Positions 51,829-60,806 of a DNA stretch of 64,000 nt are shown piece after piece. Both the position numbers and the translations under genes were made by a program. The stretch's first letter is position 1; each line of letters starts with the position of its first letter. Below the pieces are notes generated by a model. The model was not told the origin of the DNA, did not search any database, and saw only the letters and a program-made list of their open reading frames with translations. The stretch covers positions 1-64,000 of the forward strand of contig JADGDQ010000007.1 of NCBI GenBank assembly GCA_016744805.1. The letters run 5' to 3'. This DNA comes from Sulfurovaceae bacterium (GTDB lineage Bacteria > Campylobacterota > Campylobacteria > Campylobacterales > Sulfurovaceae).

Positions 51829-53277
51829 ATGGATGAAAAAAACCACAGTGTAAATACATCAAACAAGAATCAAACAAAAGAGTATCTAAAAGATTGGGTA
51901 CCATATCGTATCAAACGCTACTGGGCCTATGCAGTAGCAACTATTATTGCTCTTGCAATGCCTTGGATTACTATTGGAGGTAATCACCTTTTTTTACTAA
52001 GTTTTGACCAAAAGAAACTACATCTTGCAGGTATTGCTTTTGATATGCAAGAACTCTATTTAATGCCATTTTTACTAATGCTTCTATTTATAGGTATTTT
52101 TGCTGTTACTGCCGTGGGTGGTCGTGCATGGTGTGGATGGGCTTGTCCTCAAACTATTTTTCGTGTTATCTATAGAGATGGTATAGAGACCAAGTTATTA
52201 GGTCTTCATAAACGCATTAAAAATAAACAAAAAACTCCTGATATGAGCAAAGGTGAAAATCAAATTAAAAAAGTAATAGCCATACTTCTTTGGACAATAC
52301 TCTCTTTTGTTGCGGCAGCTGATTTCCTTTGGTTTTTTGTGCCACCTGAAGACTTTTTTAGATACTTATCAAATCCTAGTGAACATTTAATGCTAGTGGG
52401 GATACTTATAGGTATCGCTCTCTTTATAGTTATTGATGTTGTATTTATTAAAGAAGATTTTTGTGTTTATATCTGTCCTTATAGCCGTGTGCAGTCTGTA
52501 CTTTATGATGAAGATACTGTTATGGCAGTGTATGATCCAATTAGAGGTGGAGATATTTATGAAGGGCATGGATACCAAAGAGAAAAAGTTTATGATAAGA
52601 AAAAAGAGCTTTTATCAGCTAACCCAACTGCTGAATGTACAACATGTGAAAGTTGTGTAACAATATGTCCTACACATATAGATATAAGAAAAGGTCTTCA
52701 ACTAGAATGTATTAACTGTTTAGAGTGTGTAGATGCTTGTACTTCTGTTATGGGGGCTTTAGGAAAACCTAGTCTTGTGCGATGGACAAGTGAAAAAGAG
52801 GGTCTAAGACATGCAGGAAAAACAAATTTCTTTAGAGGTAAAGTAATTGCCTACGCAGCAGTATTGTTTATTACGCTTATTGCTCTATTTGCTATGGGAA
52901 GTACAAAAGAGAATATGTTATTAAATGTGAATAAAACAACAAGACTCTATAAAATACTTGATACAGGTGTTGTCCAAAATAGTTATATATTTTTATTTAC
53001 CAATACAGATAGTAAAGAGCATACTTACTTTTTTGAAATTGTAGGAAATGATGATATTAAAATTGTAAGACCAAAAGAGGGCTTCAGATTAGGTGCGGGT
53101 AAAAAGAAGAAAAAAGTTGTGCTACTTCAAACTAGTAAAAAATTAGCTAAGGACAAACGAAAAGATGTTCCTATTCCAGTAACAATTAAAGCCTATGCAC
53201 AAGATGATAAAGAAAATATAGTTGTAACAAGAAAAACTGTATTTGTTTATCCTCGTATAGATTTAGTGGAGAAGTAA
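51829..53277 (+). CDS. ccoG: cbb3 oxidase maturation protein CcoG (RdxA/FixG)
   Basis: A 482-residue membrane iron-sulfur protein. It has membrane helices near 30-55, 75-100, 155-180 and 185-210, and GGRAWCGWACPQTIF with the conserved cysteines. Two 4Fe-4S motifs are CTTCESCVTICP and CINCLECVDAC. A final membrane helix precedes a periplasmic Ig-like C-terminal domain. It reduces copper for delivery to the cbb3 oxidase binuclear centre. I use ATG 51829, with AAAGGAG just upstream, over an open frame at 51790. Its substrate oxidase ccoNOQP is at 60807. Confidence 0.93.
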   Translation: MDEKNHSVNTSNKNQTKEYLKDWVPYRIKRYWAYAVATIIALAMPWITIGGNHLFLLSFDQKKLHLAGIAFDMQELYLMPFLLMLLFIGIFAVTAVGGRAWCGWACPQTIFRVIYRDGIETKLLGLHKRIKNKQKTPDMSKGENQIKKVIAILLWTILSFVAAADFLWFFVPPEDFFRYLSNPSEHLMLVGILIGIALFIVIDVVFIKEDFCVYICPYSRVQSVLYDEDTVMAVYDPIRGGDIYEGHGYQREKVYDKKKELLSANPTAECTTCESCVTICPTHIDIRKGLQLECINCLECVDACTSVMGALGKPSLVRWTSEKEGLRHAGKTNFFRGKVIAYAAVLFITLIALFAMGSTKENMLLNVNKTTRLYKILDTGVVQNSYIFLFTNTDSKEHTYFFEIVGNDDIKIVRPKEGFRLGAGKKKKKVVLLQTSKKLAKDKRKDVPIPVTIKAYAQDDKENIVVTRKTVFVYPRIDLVEK

Positions 53278-53280
53278 ATT

Positions 53281-53475
53281 ATGAAAAACAGTGAACCAAC
53301 ACTTGAAGAGATAGAAGACTATAATGGCAAAGAGAGTAAAGAGAAGCGTATGACTATCTGGATAGTTATACTCTCTGGACTCTTGATAGGTGCAATTTAC
53401 ACTATTATTCAAACAAATAGTAGTGTAGAAGATCAACAAAATAATATAGAAAAAATAGGTATAATTAAGCATTAA
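53281..53475 (+). CDS. small single-span membrane protein after ccoG
   Basis: A 64-residue protein. An acidic N-terminal half (TLEEIEDYNGKESKEKR) precedes one membrane helix (MTIWIVILSGLLIGAIYTII) and a short polar tail. It begins 3 bases after ccoG and 19 bases before the flavoprotein gene, so it is part of the operon. It may be an assembly or stability factor for cbb3 oxidase, in the manner of FixH/CcoS, but it matches neither clearly. Confidence 0.7.
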   Translation: MKNSEPTLEEIEDYNGKESKEKRMTIWIVILSGLLIGAIYTIIQTNSSVEDQQNNIEKIGIIKH

Positions 53476-53494
53476 AATAACACAAAGGGAAAAC

Positions 53495-54664
53495 ATGGGA
53501 AGTGTATTAATATTAGGTGGAGGATTTGCAGGTGTAGAAGCAGCTATCTACTTACGCAAAAATAATATGGATGTAACATTAATTAGTAATAGAGATTACT
53601 TCTATATCTATCCCACCTCTATCTGGATTCCTACAGGTGGGGCAACAAGAGAAAGTGTGAGTATACCATTAGATGAATTAGCACGAGAACACAATTTTAA
53701 ACTTATTGTTGATCCCATTATAGATTTTGATGCAAAGCAAAAAAAAGTCTCTCTAGGGAGTGGTCGTATATTAGATGAGTATCAATATATAGTAGTAGCA
53801 CTCGGTCAAGATAAGATTAAAATGAAAGGTATAGAGAATACCCTTTCTATCTGTGGTGCTCCACAAGAAGCAACACAACTCCATCATAAACTCCAAGAAC
53901 TCATAGTAAAAGGCTCAGGAAAAATAGCTATGGGCTTTGGAGGCAATCCAACAGATAGCTCTGCTGTACGGGGAGGTCCTGCATTTGAAGTGCTTTTTAA
54001 TGTCCATACTATGCTCAAAAGAAAAGGAATTAGAGACAAATTTGAACTTACATTTTTTGCACCAATGGAAAAACCAGGTCAAAAAATGGGAGACAATGCT
54101 CTTGTAATGATGGATAAAATGTTTGCCATGACAAATATCAAGAAAAAAGTAGGAAGTAAAATAACATCTTTTGATCCTGATGGTATTAATTTTGAAGATA
54201 ATAAAAAAATAGAATCTGATGTAACTATGTTTATATCCGCAGGTACGGGTCACTCCGTTCTTGCTAACTCTGGTCTTCCTTTAAGTGAGGCGGGGTTTGT
54301 AGTCACAAATGAATATAATGAAATAGAAGGTTTTGAAGATATATATGCTATTGGTGATAGTGTAGCTCTTCTTGGACCACAGTGGAGAGCAAAACAAGGG
54401 CATGTCGCTGAAGTAATGGCAAAAAATATTGGCTACAACCTCTTTAACCATTCACAAAACATCTCTTCTAAAAAAAGTTATATAGAACATCTTAATATTT
54501 TATGTGTTATGGATACAGGAGATGGTGCTGCTTTTGTCTATCGAGATGATAATGGTGGAAAAATGATACCTCTACCTATAGTAGGACATTGGATGAAAAA
54601 GGGTTGGGGATGGTATTTTCGTAACTCAAAACTGGGAAAAATTCCTAGAATTCCAGGAATGTAA
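53495..54664 (+). CDS. SQR/NDH-2-like FAD-dependent oxidoreductase
   Basis: A 389-residue flavoprotein. VLILGGGFAGVEAAIYLRK (4-22) binds FAD, and the late IYAIGDSVAL completes the site. The overall layout, with NRDYFYIYPTSIWIPTGG, resembles sulfide:quinone oxidoreductases. Only two cysteines are present, Cys120 and Cys337. The middle cysteine of canonical SQRs, expected near residue 159, is replaced in VRGGPAFE. Membrane-monotopic features near the C-terminus (GHWMKKGWGWYF) suit quinone contact. It may be a divergent SQR-type or another quinone reductase. It lies in the ccoG operon and is followed after one base by the HAD phosphatase gene. Confidence 0.8.
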   Translation: MGSVLILGGGFAGVEAAIYLRKNNMDVTLISNRDYFYIYPTSIWIPTGGATRESVSIPLDELAREHNFKLIVDPIIDFDAKQKKVSLGSGRILDEYQYIVVALGQDKIKMKGIENTLSICGAPQEATQLHHKLQELIVKGSGKIAMGFGGNPTDSSAVRGGPAFEVLFNVHTMLKRKGIRDKFELTFFAPMEKPGQKMGDNALVMMDKMFAMTNIKKKVGSKITSFDPDGINFEDNKKIESDVTMFISAGTGHSVLANSGLPLSEAGFVVTNEYNEIEGFEDIYAIGDSVALLGPQWRAKQGHVAEVMAKNIGYNLFNHSQNISSKKSYIEHLNILCVMDTGDGAAFVYRDDNGGKMIPLPIVGHWMKKGWGWYFRNSKLGKIPRIPGM

Positions 54665-54665
54665 T

Positions 54666-55316
54666 ATGAGTGTAACGAAAAAAAAAATTATTCTTTTTGA
54701 TTTAGATGGCACACTTATAGATTCTACTGAAGCAATACTAGAGAGCTTTCACTATGCGTTTGAACACTTTGCTCTCAAAACCCCTGATGATAGTCTAATA
54801 GTGGCTCAAATAGGGTATCCTTTAGACTCCATGTTTATAGCACTAGGAGTCTCTAAGGAAAATGTATGGGATTTTGTAAGTAAATATAAAGAACATTATA
54901 GAAAAATAAGCAGAGCAAAAACTTTTTTGCTCCCCCAAGCAAAAGAAGCTGTAGAAGAAGCATCTAAAATAGCACGACTAGGTATTGTCACTACCAAGAC
55001 TGCATTATACTCTAAAGAGCTACTTGAATATATGGAGATTATGCACTATTTTGAAGTTCTTATAGGACGAGAAGATGTAATTAACCCAAAACCTAACCCA
55101 GAACCAATACTTAAAGCTTTGTCAAAGCTTCAAAGTGATACAAATAAGTGTTGGATGATAGGAGATACTTGTATGGATATGAATGCTGCGAAATCGGCAA
55201 AAGTTCATTCTATTGGAGTTACTTGTGGCTATGGTTCACAAGAGCAATTATCTAAGTGTGCTACCATTATCACCACAAATGCGTTTGAAGCAGTAGCTTC
55301 TATAAGTTGCTATTAA
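54666..55316 (+). CDS. gph: HAD hydrolase, probable phosphoglycolate phosphatase
   Basis: A 216-residue HAD-superfamily phosphatase. The nucleophile motif is ILFDLDGTLIDSTEAI, motif II GIVTTKT, motif III the Lys in NPKPNPEPI and motif IV MIGDTCMDMNAAKSA. The cap domain is the alpha-helical type 1. Enzymes with this layout remove phosphate from 2-phosphoglycolate or nucleoside monophosphates. It starts one base after the flavoprotein gene stop, so it is translated with the ccoG group. The exact substrate cannot be told from sequence. Confidence 0.82.
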   Translation: MSVTKKKIILFDLDGTLIDSTEAILESFHYAFEHFALKTPDDSLIVAQIGYPLDSMFIALGVSKENVWDFVSKYKEHYRKISRAKTFLLPQAKEAVEEASKIARLGIVTTKTALYSKELLEYMEIMHYFEVLIGREDVINPKPNPEPILKALSKLQSDTNKCWMIGDTCMDMNAAKSAKVHSIGVTCGYGSQEQLSKCATIITTNAFEAVASISCY

Positions 55317-55393
55317 AAAAATTGTAAATTCAAGCACTCTTTAAGAGAGGGGAGATTACAATAAGCAGAACAAATCAAATGATAGGAGAAATC

Positions 55394-55957
55394 ATGACAG
55401 AGATAAGATGGCATAGCCGAGCTGGTCAAGGTGCTGTATCTGGTGCCAAAGGTCTAGGTGATGTTGTAGCTACAACGGGGAAAGAGGTTCAGGCTTTTGC
55501 ACTTTATGGTTCTGCAAAAAGAGGAGCCGCTCTGCGAGCTTATAATAGGATTTCAGATGAGCAGATTTTTAATCATGCAAAATTTATGAATCCAGACTTT
55601 GTGCTTGTTATTGACCCTGCTTTGGCATTTACCGACAATATTGAAGTAAATGAAAAAGAGGCTACAAAATATATTATCACTACTCACCTCTCTAAAGAGG
55701 AATTAATAGAAGGGATTCCTGCTCTCAAAGGTAAAGAAGATAGAGTCTATACTGTTGATTGTGTTCAGATTTCTCTTGATACTATTGGTCGTTCTATTCC
55801 AAATGCCCCAATGCTTGGTGCATTTGTTAAGATCTCAGGTATGTTTGAATTAGACTATTTTTTAGAAAACATGGCAAGAGTACTCGCAAAATTCCCACAA
55901 AAGATTATTGATGGTAATATGAAAGCAATTACTCGTGCATATAATGAAGTTAAGTAG
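55394..55957 (+). CDS. porC: pyruvate:ferredoxin oxidoreductase gamma subunit
   Basis: A 187-residue subunit starting MTEIRWHSRAGQGAVSGAKG, the universal POR gamma opening. FALYGSAKRGAALRAYNRIS and GRSIPNAPMLGAFVKISG complete the pattern. The start is placed at the second ATG (55394), after AGGAG at 55384-55388, rather than the one at 55379. It heads porCDAB, which links pyruvate and acetyl-CoA plus CO2 through ferredoxin. In Campylobacterota the reductive direction serves the reductive TCA cycle. Confidence 0.94.
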   Translation: MTEIRWHSRAGQGAVSGAKGLGDVVATTGKEVQAFALYGSAKRGAALRAYNRISDEQIFNHAKFMNPDFVLVIDPALAFTDNIEVNEKEATKYIITTHLSKEELIEGIPALKGKEDRVYTVDCVQISLDTIGRSIPNAPMLGAFVKISGMFELDYFLENMARVLAKFPQKIIDGNMKAITRAYNEVK

Positions 55958-55970
55958 AGAGGGGTAAAAC

Positions 55971-56441
55971 ATGAGCATAGAAGCACAAGATTTAGACTTA
56001 TTGGCAAATGACAATAGAGGTAAACATCAACTTGAAGCTGGTTTTGACCTTTTAGGTTGGGATGAGGTAACACAGGGTTCTGTACTTGCATCATTTGAAG
56101 GAGATGCTTCAGATGTAGCACATAAGAAATCTGAAGAGAGAACATACTCTAATTATAATTCATATACAGCAACTGTTGCTTCTTGGAGAGTTATTAAACC
56201 AGTCTACAATAGAGATATCTGTATTGATTGTCAAAACTGTTGGGTATGGTGTCCTGATACATCTATCATCTCTAGAGATAAGCAAATGCTAGGTATTGAC
56301 TATGATCACTGTAAAGGGTGTGGTATTTGTGTAGAGGTTTGTCCTACAAACCCAAAATCACTCTTAATGTTTGGTGAATATAGCGATTTAGGTGAGTCTT
56401 TAGCTGATTGGCCAGAGAAAAAGAAAAAAGAAGAGAAATAA
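55971..56441 (+). CDS. porD: pyruvate:ferredoxin oxidoreductase delta subunit (2[4Fe-4S])
   Basis: A 156-residue ferredoxin-like subunit. It has two clusters: CIDCQNCWVWCPD and CKGCGICVEVCPTNP. The first 80 residues are an extension without cysteines that is longer than in archaeal PorD but usual in this phylum. It carries electrons between the TPP subunit and the soluble ferredoxin. The Lys/Glu tail (KKKKEEK) is not conserved. It lies 13 bases after porC and 9 bases before porA. Confidence 0.94.
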   Translation: MSIEAQDLDLLANDNRGKHQLEAGFDLLGWDEVTQGSVLASFEGDASDVAHKKSEERTYSNYNSYTATVASWRVIKPVYNRDICIDCQNCWVWCPDTSIISRDKQMLGIDYDHCKGCGICVEVCPTNPKSLLMFGEYSDLGESLADWPEKKKKEEK

Positions 56442-56450
56442 GGAGTCATT

Positions 56451-57683
56451 ATGGCAGTAAAATTTGATTTAAATGAAAGAGAAGTATGGGATGGTAACTA
56501 CGCTGCATCTCAAGCTTTGAGACAAGCTGATGTTGATGTTGTTGTGGCATATCCTATTACTCCATCTACGCCAATTGTTGAAAACTATGGTAGCTATGTA
56601 GCTAATGGCTATATTGATGGTGAGTTTGTTATGGTTGAATCTGAGCATGCAGCGATGTCAGGATGTATTGGTGCTTCTGCTTCTGGTGGTCGTGTATCTA
56701 CTGCTACATCATCTCAAGGTTTTGCGTTGATGGCAGAGGTTCTTTATCAAGCATCAGGAATGAGACTTCCTATTGTACTTAATGTTGTAAACCGTGCATT
56801 AGCATCTCCATTGAATGTTCGTGGTGACCATGCTGATATGTATTTAGGTCGTGATAGTGGTTGGTTGCAGATAGGAGCATTTAATGCTCAAGAGGCTTAT
56901 GATCTTGCATTATGTGCTTTTAAAATTGCTGAAAACCCATCAGTAAGACTTCCTATGATGGTTCATCAAGATGGATTTATTACTTCACACACAGCTCAAA
57001 ATGTATATCCATTAAGTGATGAAGCCGCTATTAATTTTGTAGGTAAAATTCAACCTATTGATGATATGCTTGACTTTTCAAGACCAGTAACTTATGGTGC
57101 ACAAACCGAAGAAGATTGGCACTTTGAACACAAAGCAAAACAGCATAAAGCTATTATGGATTCAAAACCAGTAATAGATGCTGTTCTTGCTGAGTTTAAA
57201 GAGCTTACAGGTAGAGAGTACAAAAGAGTTGAAACTTATGATATGGAAGATGCAGATGTAGCTATCATCGGTCTTGGTACTACAGTTGAAACTGCTAGAG
57301 TTGCTGCTAAAAACATGAGAGAAAAAGGTGTTAAAGCAGGTGTTGTAGCTATTAGATGCTTTAGACCATTCCCTCTCGAAGAGGTAAGAGAAGCACTGAA
57401 AAACTGTAAAGCTATTGCTGTAACAGATCGTTCATCTCCAGGTGGAGCAATGGGTGCATTCTTTAATGAAGTATCTGCTGCTATGTATACATCAACAAAT
57501 AGACCAATTATTACAAACTTTATTTATGGTCTTGGTGGTCGTGACTTCTCTATTGCTGAAGCAGAGAGAATTTATGCAGAACAAATGGCTCATATCGAAG
57601 CGGGTCATATTACTACAGATATTCAACAGTTTAGTGGACTTAGAGGTCCTAAACTTGGATTTTTTAGAACAGAAAGGAGTTAA
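56451..57683 (+). CDS. porA: pyruvate:ferredoxin oxidoreductase alpha subunit
   Basis: A 410-residue subunit holding the pyrimidine-side TPP domain. VVVAYPITPSTPIVENYG, MVESEHAAMSGCIGASASGG and the Rossmann-like domain II VAIIGLGTTVETARVAAKNM are typical. RCFRPFPLEEVREALKNCK is the conserved C-terminal block. Length and order agree with four-subunit POR enzymes. It is followed after 3 bases by porB. Confidence 0.95.
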   Translation: MAVKFDLNEREVWDGNYAASQALRQADVDVVVAYPITPSTPIVENYGSYVANGYIDGEFVMVESEHAAMSGCIGASASGGRVSTATSSQGFALMAEVLYQASGMRLPIVLNVVNRALASPLNVRGDHADMYLGRDSGWLQIGAFNAQEAYDLALCAFKIAENPSVRLPMMVHQDGFITSHTAQNVYPLSDEAAINFVGKIQPIDDMLDFSRPVTYGAQTEEDWHFEHKAKQHKAIMDSKPVIDAVLAEFKELTGREYKRVETYDMEDADVAIIGLGTTVETARVAAKNMREKGVKAGVVAIRCFRPFPLEEVREALKNCKAIAVTDRSSPGGAMGAFFNEVSAAMYTSTNRPIITNFIYGLGGRDFSIAEAERIYAEQMAHIEAGHITTDIQQFSGLRGPKLGFFRTERS

Positions 57684-57686
57684 AGA

Positions 57687-58640
57687 ATGGCAATCACATC
57701 AATTAAGAACTTAAAAGAGTTCTCTACAAATAATGATAGATTTGAGGGTGCACATACTCTTTGTCCTGGTTGTGCCCACTCTATGATCGTTAGAGAGCTT
57801 ATGAACTGTACTGATGACAACTTAGTTCTTGCAGCTAATACAGGTTGTCTAGAGGTGTCTACAGCAGTATATCCATATACTTCTTGGGATACTTCTTGGA
57901 TTCATATTGGTTTTGAAAATGCAGCAACTGCTGTTACTGGTTCAGAAGTAATGCACAAAGTAAGAAAAAGAAAAGGTACACTCAAAGACAACGATGCTCC
58001 AGTAAAATTTGTAGCATTTGGTGGTGACGGTAGTACTTTTGATATTGGTTTCCAATGGCTAAGTGGAGCTATGGAGAGAGGTCATGACTTTACATATATC
58101 TGTCTTGACAACGAAAACTATGCAAATACTGGTGGACAGAGATCTTCAGCTACACCTATTGGTGCAACTACTTCTACTGCCCAAGCTGGAACACATAGCT
58201 ACGGTAAAAAAGAGAAGAAAAAAGACATCGTCTCTATTATGGCAGCACATGGTGCACCGTATGTAGCACAACTTGCTCCAAACAAATGGAAAAGTATGGC
58301 AAAAGGTTTCCAAAAAGCTCTAGAGACTGAGGGACCTTGTTTTATTAATACTGTTTCTGCTTGTTGTACAGAGTGGAGATTTGACCCAAAAGATACTATT
58401 CATATTACAGACCTAGCAACAGACTCTTTAATGTTCCCTGTATATGAAATTATTGAAGGTCATGAGCTTAACATTCTTTATAGACCAAAAAATGTTATGC
58501 CAGTTGAAGAGTACCTTAATGCTCAAGGGCGTTATAGACACCTCTTTAAACCAGAGAATAAACATGTAATAGAACTAATCCAAAGCGATATTGATAAATA
58601 TTGGGATATGCTTCAAAGAAGAGAAGAAGCAAGAGTTTAA
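57687..58640 (+). CDS. porB: pyruvate:ferredoxin oxidoreductase beta subunit
   Basis: A 317-residue subunit with the pyrophosphate-side TPP domain. TLCPGCAHSMIVRELM holds the first cysteines of its 4Fe-4S cluster, and FGGDGSTFDIGFQWLSGAME plus DNENYANTGGQRS form the metal-pyrophosphate site. The later SACCTEWRF gives further cysteines. It closes the por operon, and a strong hairpin follows 28 bases after the stop. Confidence 0.95.
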   Translation: MAITSIKNLKEFSTNNDRFEGAHTLCPGCAHSMIVRELMNCTDDNLVLAANTGCLEVSTAVYPYTSWDTSWIHIGFENAATAVTGSEVMHKVRKRKGTLKDNDAPVKFVAFGGDGSTFDIGFQWLSGAMERGHDFTYICLDNENYANTGGQRSSATPIGATTSTAQAGTHSYGKKEKKKDIVSIMAAHGAPYVAQLAPNKWKSMAKGFQKALETEGPCFINTVSACCTEWRFDPKDTIHITDLATDSLMFPVYEIIEGHELNILYRPKNVMPVEEYLNAQGRYRHLFKPENKHVIELIQSDIDKYWDMLQRREEARV

Positions 58641-58668
58641 TCTACACGATAAAGTATGCATACAAATT

Positions 58669-58699
58669 ATTAAGAGTATCTCCTAGAGATGCTCTTAAT
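58669..58699 (+). terminator. hairpin ending the por operon
   Basis: ATTAAGAGTATCTC (58669-58682) and GAGATGCTCTTAAT (58686-58699) pair over 14 bases with one wobble across a CTA loop. The T-run is poor, but the position directly after porB and before a separate gene fits a terminator. Confidence 0.7.
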
Positions 58700-58728
58700 C
58701 TAATACAAAATTCACTATACTACCTCTT

Positions 58729-59064
58729 ATGAAAACAAAAGAACGATTATATATTTCTGATTTTATAGAAGATCCTATAATAACCTATCCTGCCTATTAC
58801 AGTCTTAGTAAAAGTATGCACAATAATGAAATGCTTCATGCCTCACTAGAAGCCATACACAAAGTAGAATTTACACACTATCATCAACCAAAAGAGTATG
58901 AAGAGATATTTGCACTTTTAGATTCAGGACAGTTTCCTATATATAAAGAGCATTATGCTATAGGATATTTTGGTGGCAGAGTAATGTATTTAGAATCCTA
59001 TGGATGGAAAAGTATGCCTATAACAAAAGATGCTTTTACTATGGAAAATTGGCTAGTTTTTTAG
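58729..59064 (+). CDS. small protein of unknown function
   Basis: A 111-residue soluble protein rich in Tyr, Glu and His (KVEFTHYHQPKEYEEIFALL, then GYFGGRVMYLESYGWKSMP). It has no signal, membrane helix or metal-binding cysteine. It stands alone between the por terminator and ddl, with its own start. I recognise no family. The single cluster of aromatic residues suggests a compact alpha/beta domain. Confidence 0.6.
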   Translation: MKTKERLYISDFIEDPIITYPAYYSLSKSMHNNEMLHASLEAIHKVEFTHYHQPKEYEEIFALLDSGQFPIYKEHYAIGYFGGRVMYLESYGWKSMPITKDAFTMENWLVF

Positions 59065-59122
59065 ATTATAATTAATAATATGCTAAAATACGCCTAATTC
59101 AAGATAAAAAGGTGTAGGATAT

Positions 59123-60163
59123 ATGAAAATCGCAATAGTATTTGGTGGATCAAGTTACGAACATGAGATTAGTATCGTAAGTGCCATTACAATGAAAAAA
59201 GTACTGAAAAATAGTGAACTAAGTTTTATCTTTGTTGATAAAAATCGTATACTGTATCTAATTGAACCAGACAATATGAAGTCCAAATTTTTTAGTTCAA
59301 CCTCCTACAAAAAAAGTAAAAAACTTTCCCTTAAAAATGGTGCTTTTATTGTAGAAAAAATGTTTGGAACTCAAGAACTCTCAACAGAAGTGGTCTTGAA
59401 CCTTATCCATGGAAGAGATGGAGAAGATGGAAAAATTGCCTCGTTGATGGAGTTTTATAAAATACCTTTTATTTCACCTAGAGTAGAAGCATCAGCATTA
59501 AGTTACAATAAACTCTATACAAAGTTTTTGGCAGAAAGTTTAGGTGTAAAAGTTGTAGAGTATCAACACCTAAGTAAAAGTGATGAGAGAAAACTTACAT
59601 TGTCTTATCCTGTAATTATTAAACCTGTAAGATTAGGAAGTAGTATAGGTGTGAGTATTGTCAAAGAAGAATCACAATTAGAGTATGCTCTTGATGTTGC
59701 TTTTGAATTTGATAATGATGTGATTATAGAGCCTTTTATTGATGGAGTCAGAGAATACAATCAAGCAGGTGCAAAAAGTACGGAGTGGGAACTCTCTATT
59801 ATTGAAGAACCACAAAAAGAAGAATTTTTAGACTTTGAAAAGAAATATATGGATTTTTCTCGTGATGAACAAGTAAACTCTGCTCAAATAAGTATAGAGA
59901 TACAGACAAAAATTCAAGAAACATTTAAAAAAATATATGATCCACTCTTTTTAGGTTCTATCATCCGCTGTGACTTTTTTGTTGTAGGAGGCGAAGTACT
60001 TTTGAATGAAATTAATCCTATCCCAGGGTCTATGGCAAATTATCTTTTTGAAGATTTTGAATCTATGTTACAAAGAATTGCTTCTAGTCTTCCTAAAGAA
60101 CGAAATATTGTTATTGATTATCAATATATTGATTCAATACAACAGGCTAAAGGAAAAGCGTAA
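59123..60163 (+). CDS. ddl: D-alanine--D-alanine ligase
   Basis: A 346-residue ATP-grasp enzyme that joins two D-alanines for peptidoglycan. IVFGGSSYEHEISIVSAITM is the conserved N-terminus; LNLIHGRDGEDGKIASLMEF and YPVIIKPVRLGSSIGVSIV hold substrate and ATP sites. The metal-binding IRCDFFVVGGEVLLNEINPIPG is complete. It lies 58 bases after the unknown gene and 39 bases before the DUF1566 gene. Its fold and length suit the Campylobacterota enzyme. Confidence 0.95.
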   Translation: MKIAIVFGGSSYEHEISIVSAITMKKVLKNSELSFIFVDKNRILYLIEPDNMKSKFFSSTSYKKSKKLSLKNGAFIVEKMFGTQELSTEVVLNLIHGRDGEDGKIASLMEFYKIPFISPRVEASALSYNKLYTKFLAESLGVKVVEYQHLSKSDERKLTLSYPVIIKPVRLGSSIGVSIVKEESQLEYALDVAFEFDNDVIIEPFIDGVREYNQAGAKSTEWELSIIEEPQKEEFLDFEKKYMDFSRDEQVNSAQISIEIQTKIQETFKKIYDPLFLGSIIRCDFFVVGGEVLLNEINPIPGSMANYLFEDFESMLQRIASSLPKERNIVIDYQYIDSIQQAKGKA

Positions 60164-60202
60164 CTTATAATAAATAGTTACCTAAAAAATAAAGGAGTTA
60201 GC

Positions 60203-60610
60203 ATGAAAAATGTTTTGTTAGTTTTACTTAGTATAGGGGTTTTATCTGCGGGGGATATGGTTATTCATAAAAAAACTGGTCTTATGTGGCAAGATACACA
60301 ATCAGTAATAGTTCAAAAAGTTACCTTTGATGAGGCAAAACAAGTCTGTAAAGAATTAAAGATAAATAATTATAACGATTGGCGTATCCCAACAATCAAT
60401 GAACTTCTAACGATTGTTGATTACAATAAATATGATCCTGCAATTCTTGATGGCTTCTCATCAGTTGAAGCTTTTTACTACTGGTCATCAACACCATATA
60501 CAGGAGATATAGATAAGGTCTGGGGTGTAAAGTTTAAAGATGGTGCAATTGATGGAAATGGTAAAAATTATGACCGTTATGTCCGTTGTGTTAGGGTCTC
60601 TAAAAAGTAA
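60203..60610 (+). CDS. exported DUF1566-domain protein
   Basis: A 135-residue protein with a signal peptide (MKNVLLVLLSIGVLSAG) and a DUF1566/Lcl C-terminal-type fold. The pattern is KKTGLMWQD, FDEAKQVCKELKINNYNDWR, IPTINELLTIVDYNKYDP, then YWSSTPY and YVRCVRV, in which the two cysteines may form a disulfide. Such domains occur in lectin-like and surface proteins, and their ligand is unknown. It has its own ribosome site (AAAGGAG) and is followed by a terminator. Confidence 0.85.
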   Translation: MKNVLLVLLSIGVLSAGDMVIHKKTGLMWQDTQSVIVQKVTFDEAKQVCKELKINNYNDWRIPTINELLTIVDYNKYDPAILDGFSSVEAFYYWSSTPYTGDIDKVWGVKFKDGAIDGNGKNYDRYVRCVRVSKK

Positions 60611-60614
60611 CTAT

Positions 60615-60639
60615 TAATAGGAGTTCTTTTCTCCTATTA
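60615..60639 (+). terminator. intrinsic terminator after the DUF1566 gene
   Basis: TAATAGGAG and CTCCTATTA pair perfectly over 9 bases across a TTCTTTT loop, followed by TCACATTTTT. It separates ddl and its neighbour from the ccoNOQP operon. Confidence 0.85.
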
Positions 60640-60746
60640 TCACATTTTTATGTGAAATTATGAAACAACTTTCTTTAATTATAACTTAATATATATATAC
60701 TTATTACAAAGTTTATTTATTAAGCATCTCTTACAAAAAATCATCT

Positions 60747-60780
60747 TATAATTTACGGTTTAGTCTGTTTCATTAGACTA
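60747..60780 (+). promoter_or_regulatory. ccoNOQP promoter and leader hairpin
   Basis: TATAAT at 60747-60752 is followed by TAGTCT (60761-60766) and AGACTA (60775-60780), a six-base hairpin at the start of the predicted leader. The ATG of ccoN at 60807 follows AAGGGGG. I found no clear FNR site. Confidence 0.5.
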
Positions 60781-60806
60781 TAGTAATTTTTTCAAGGGGG
60801 TATTGC

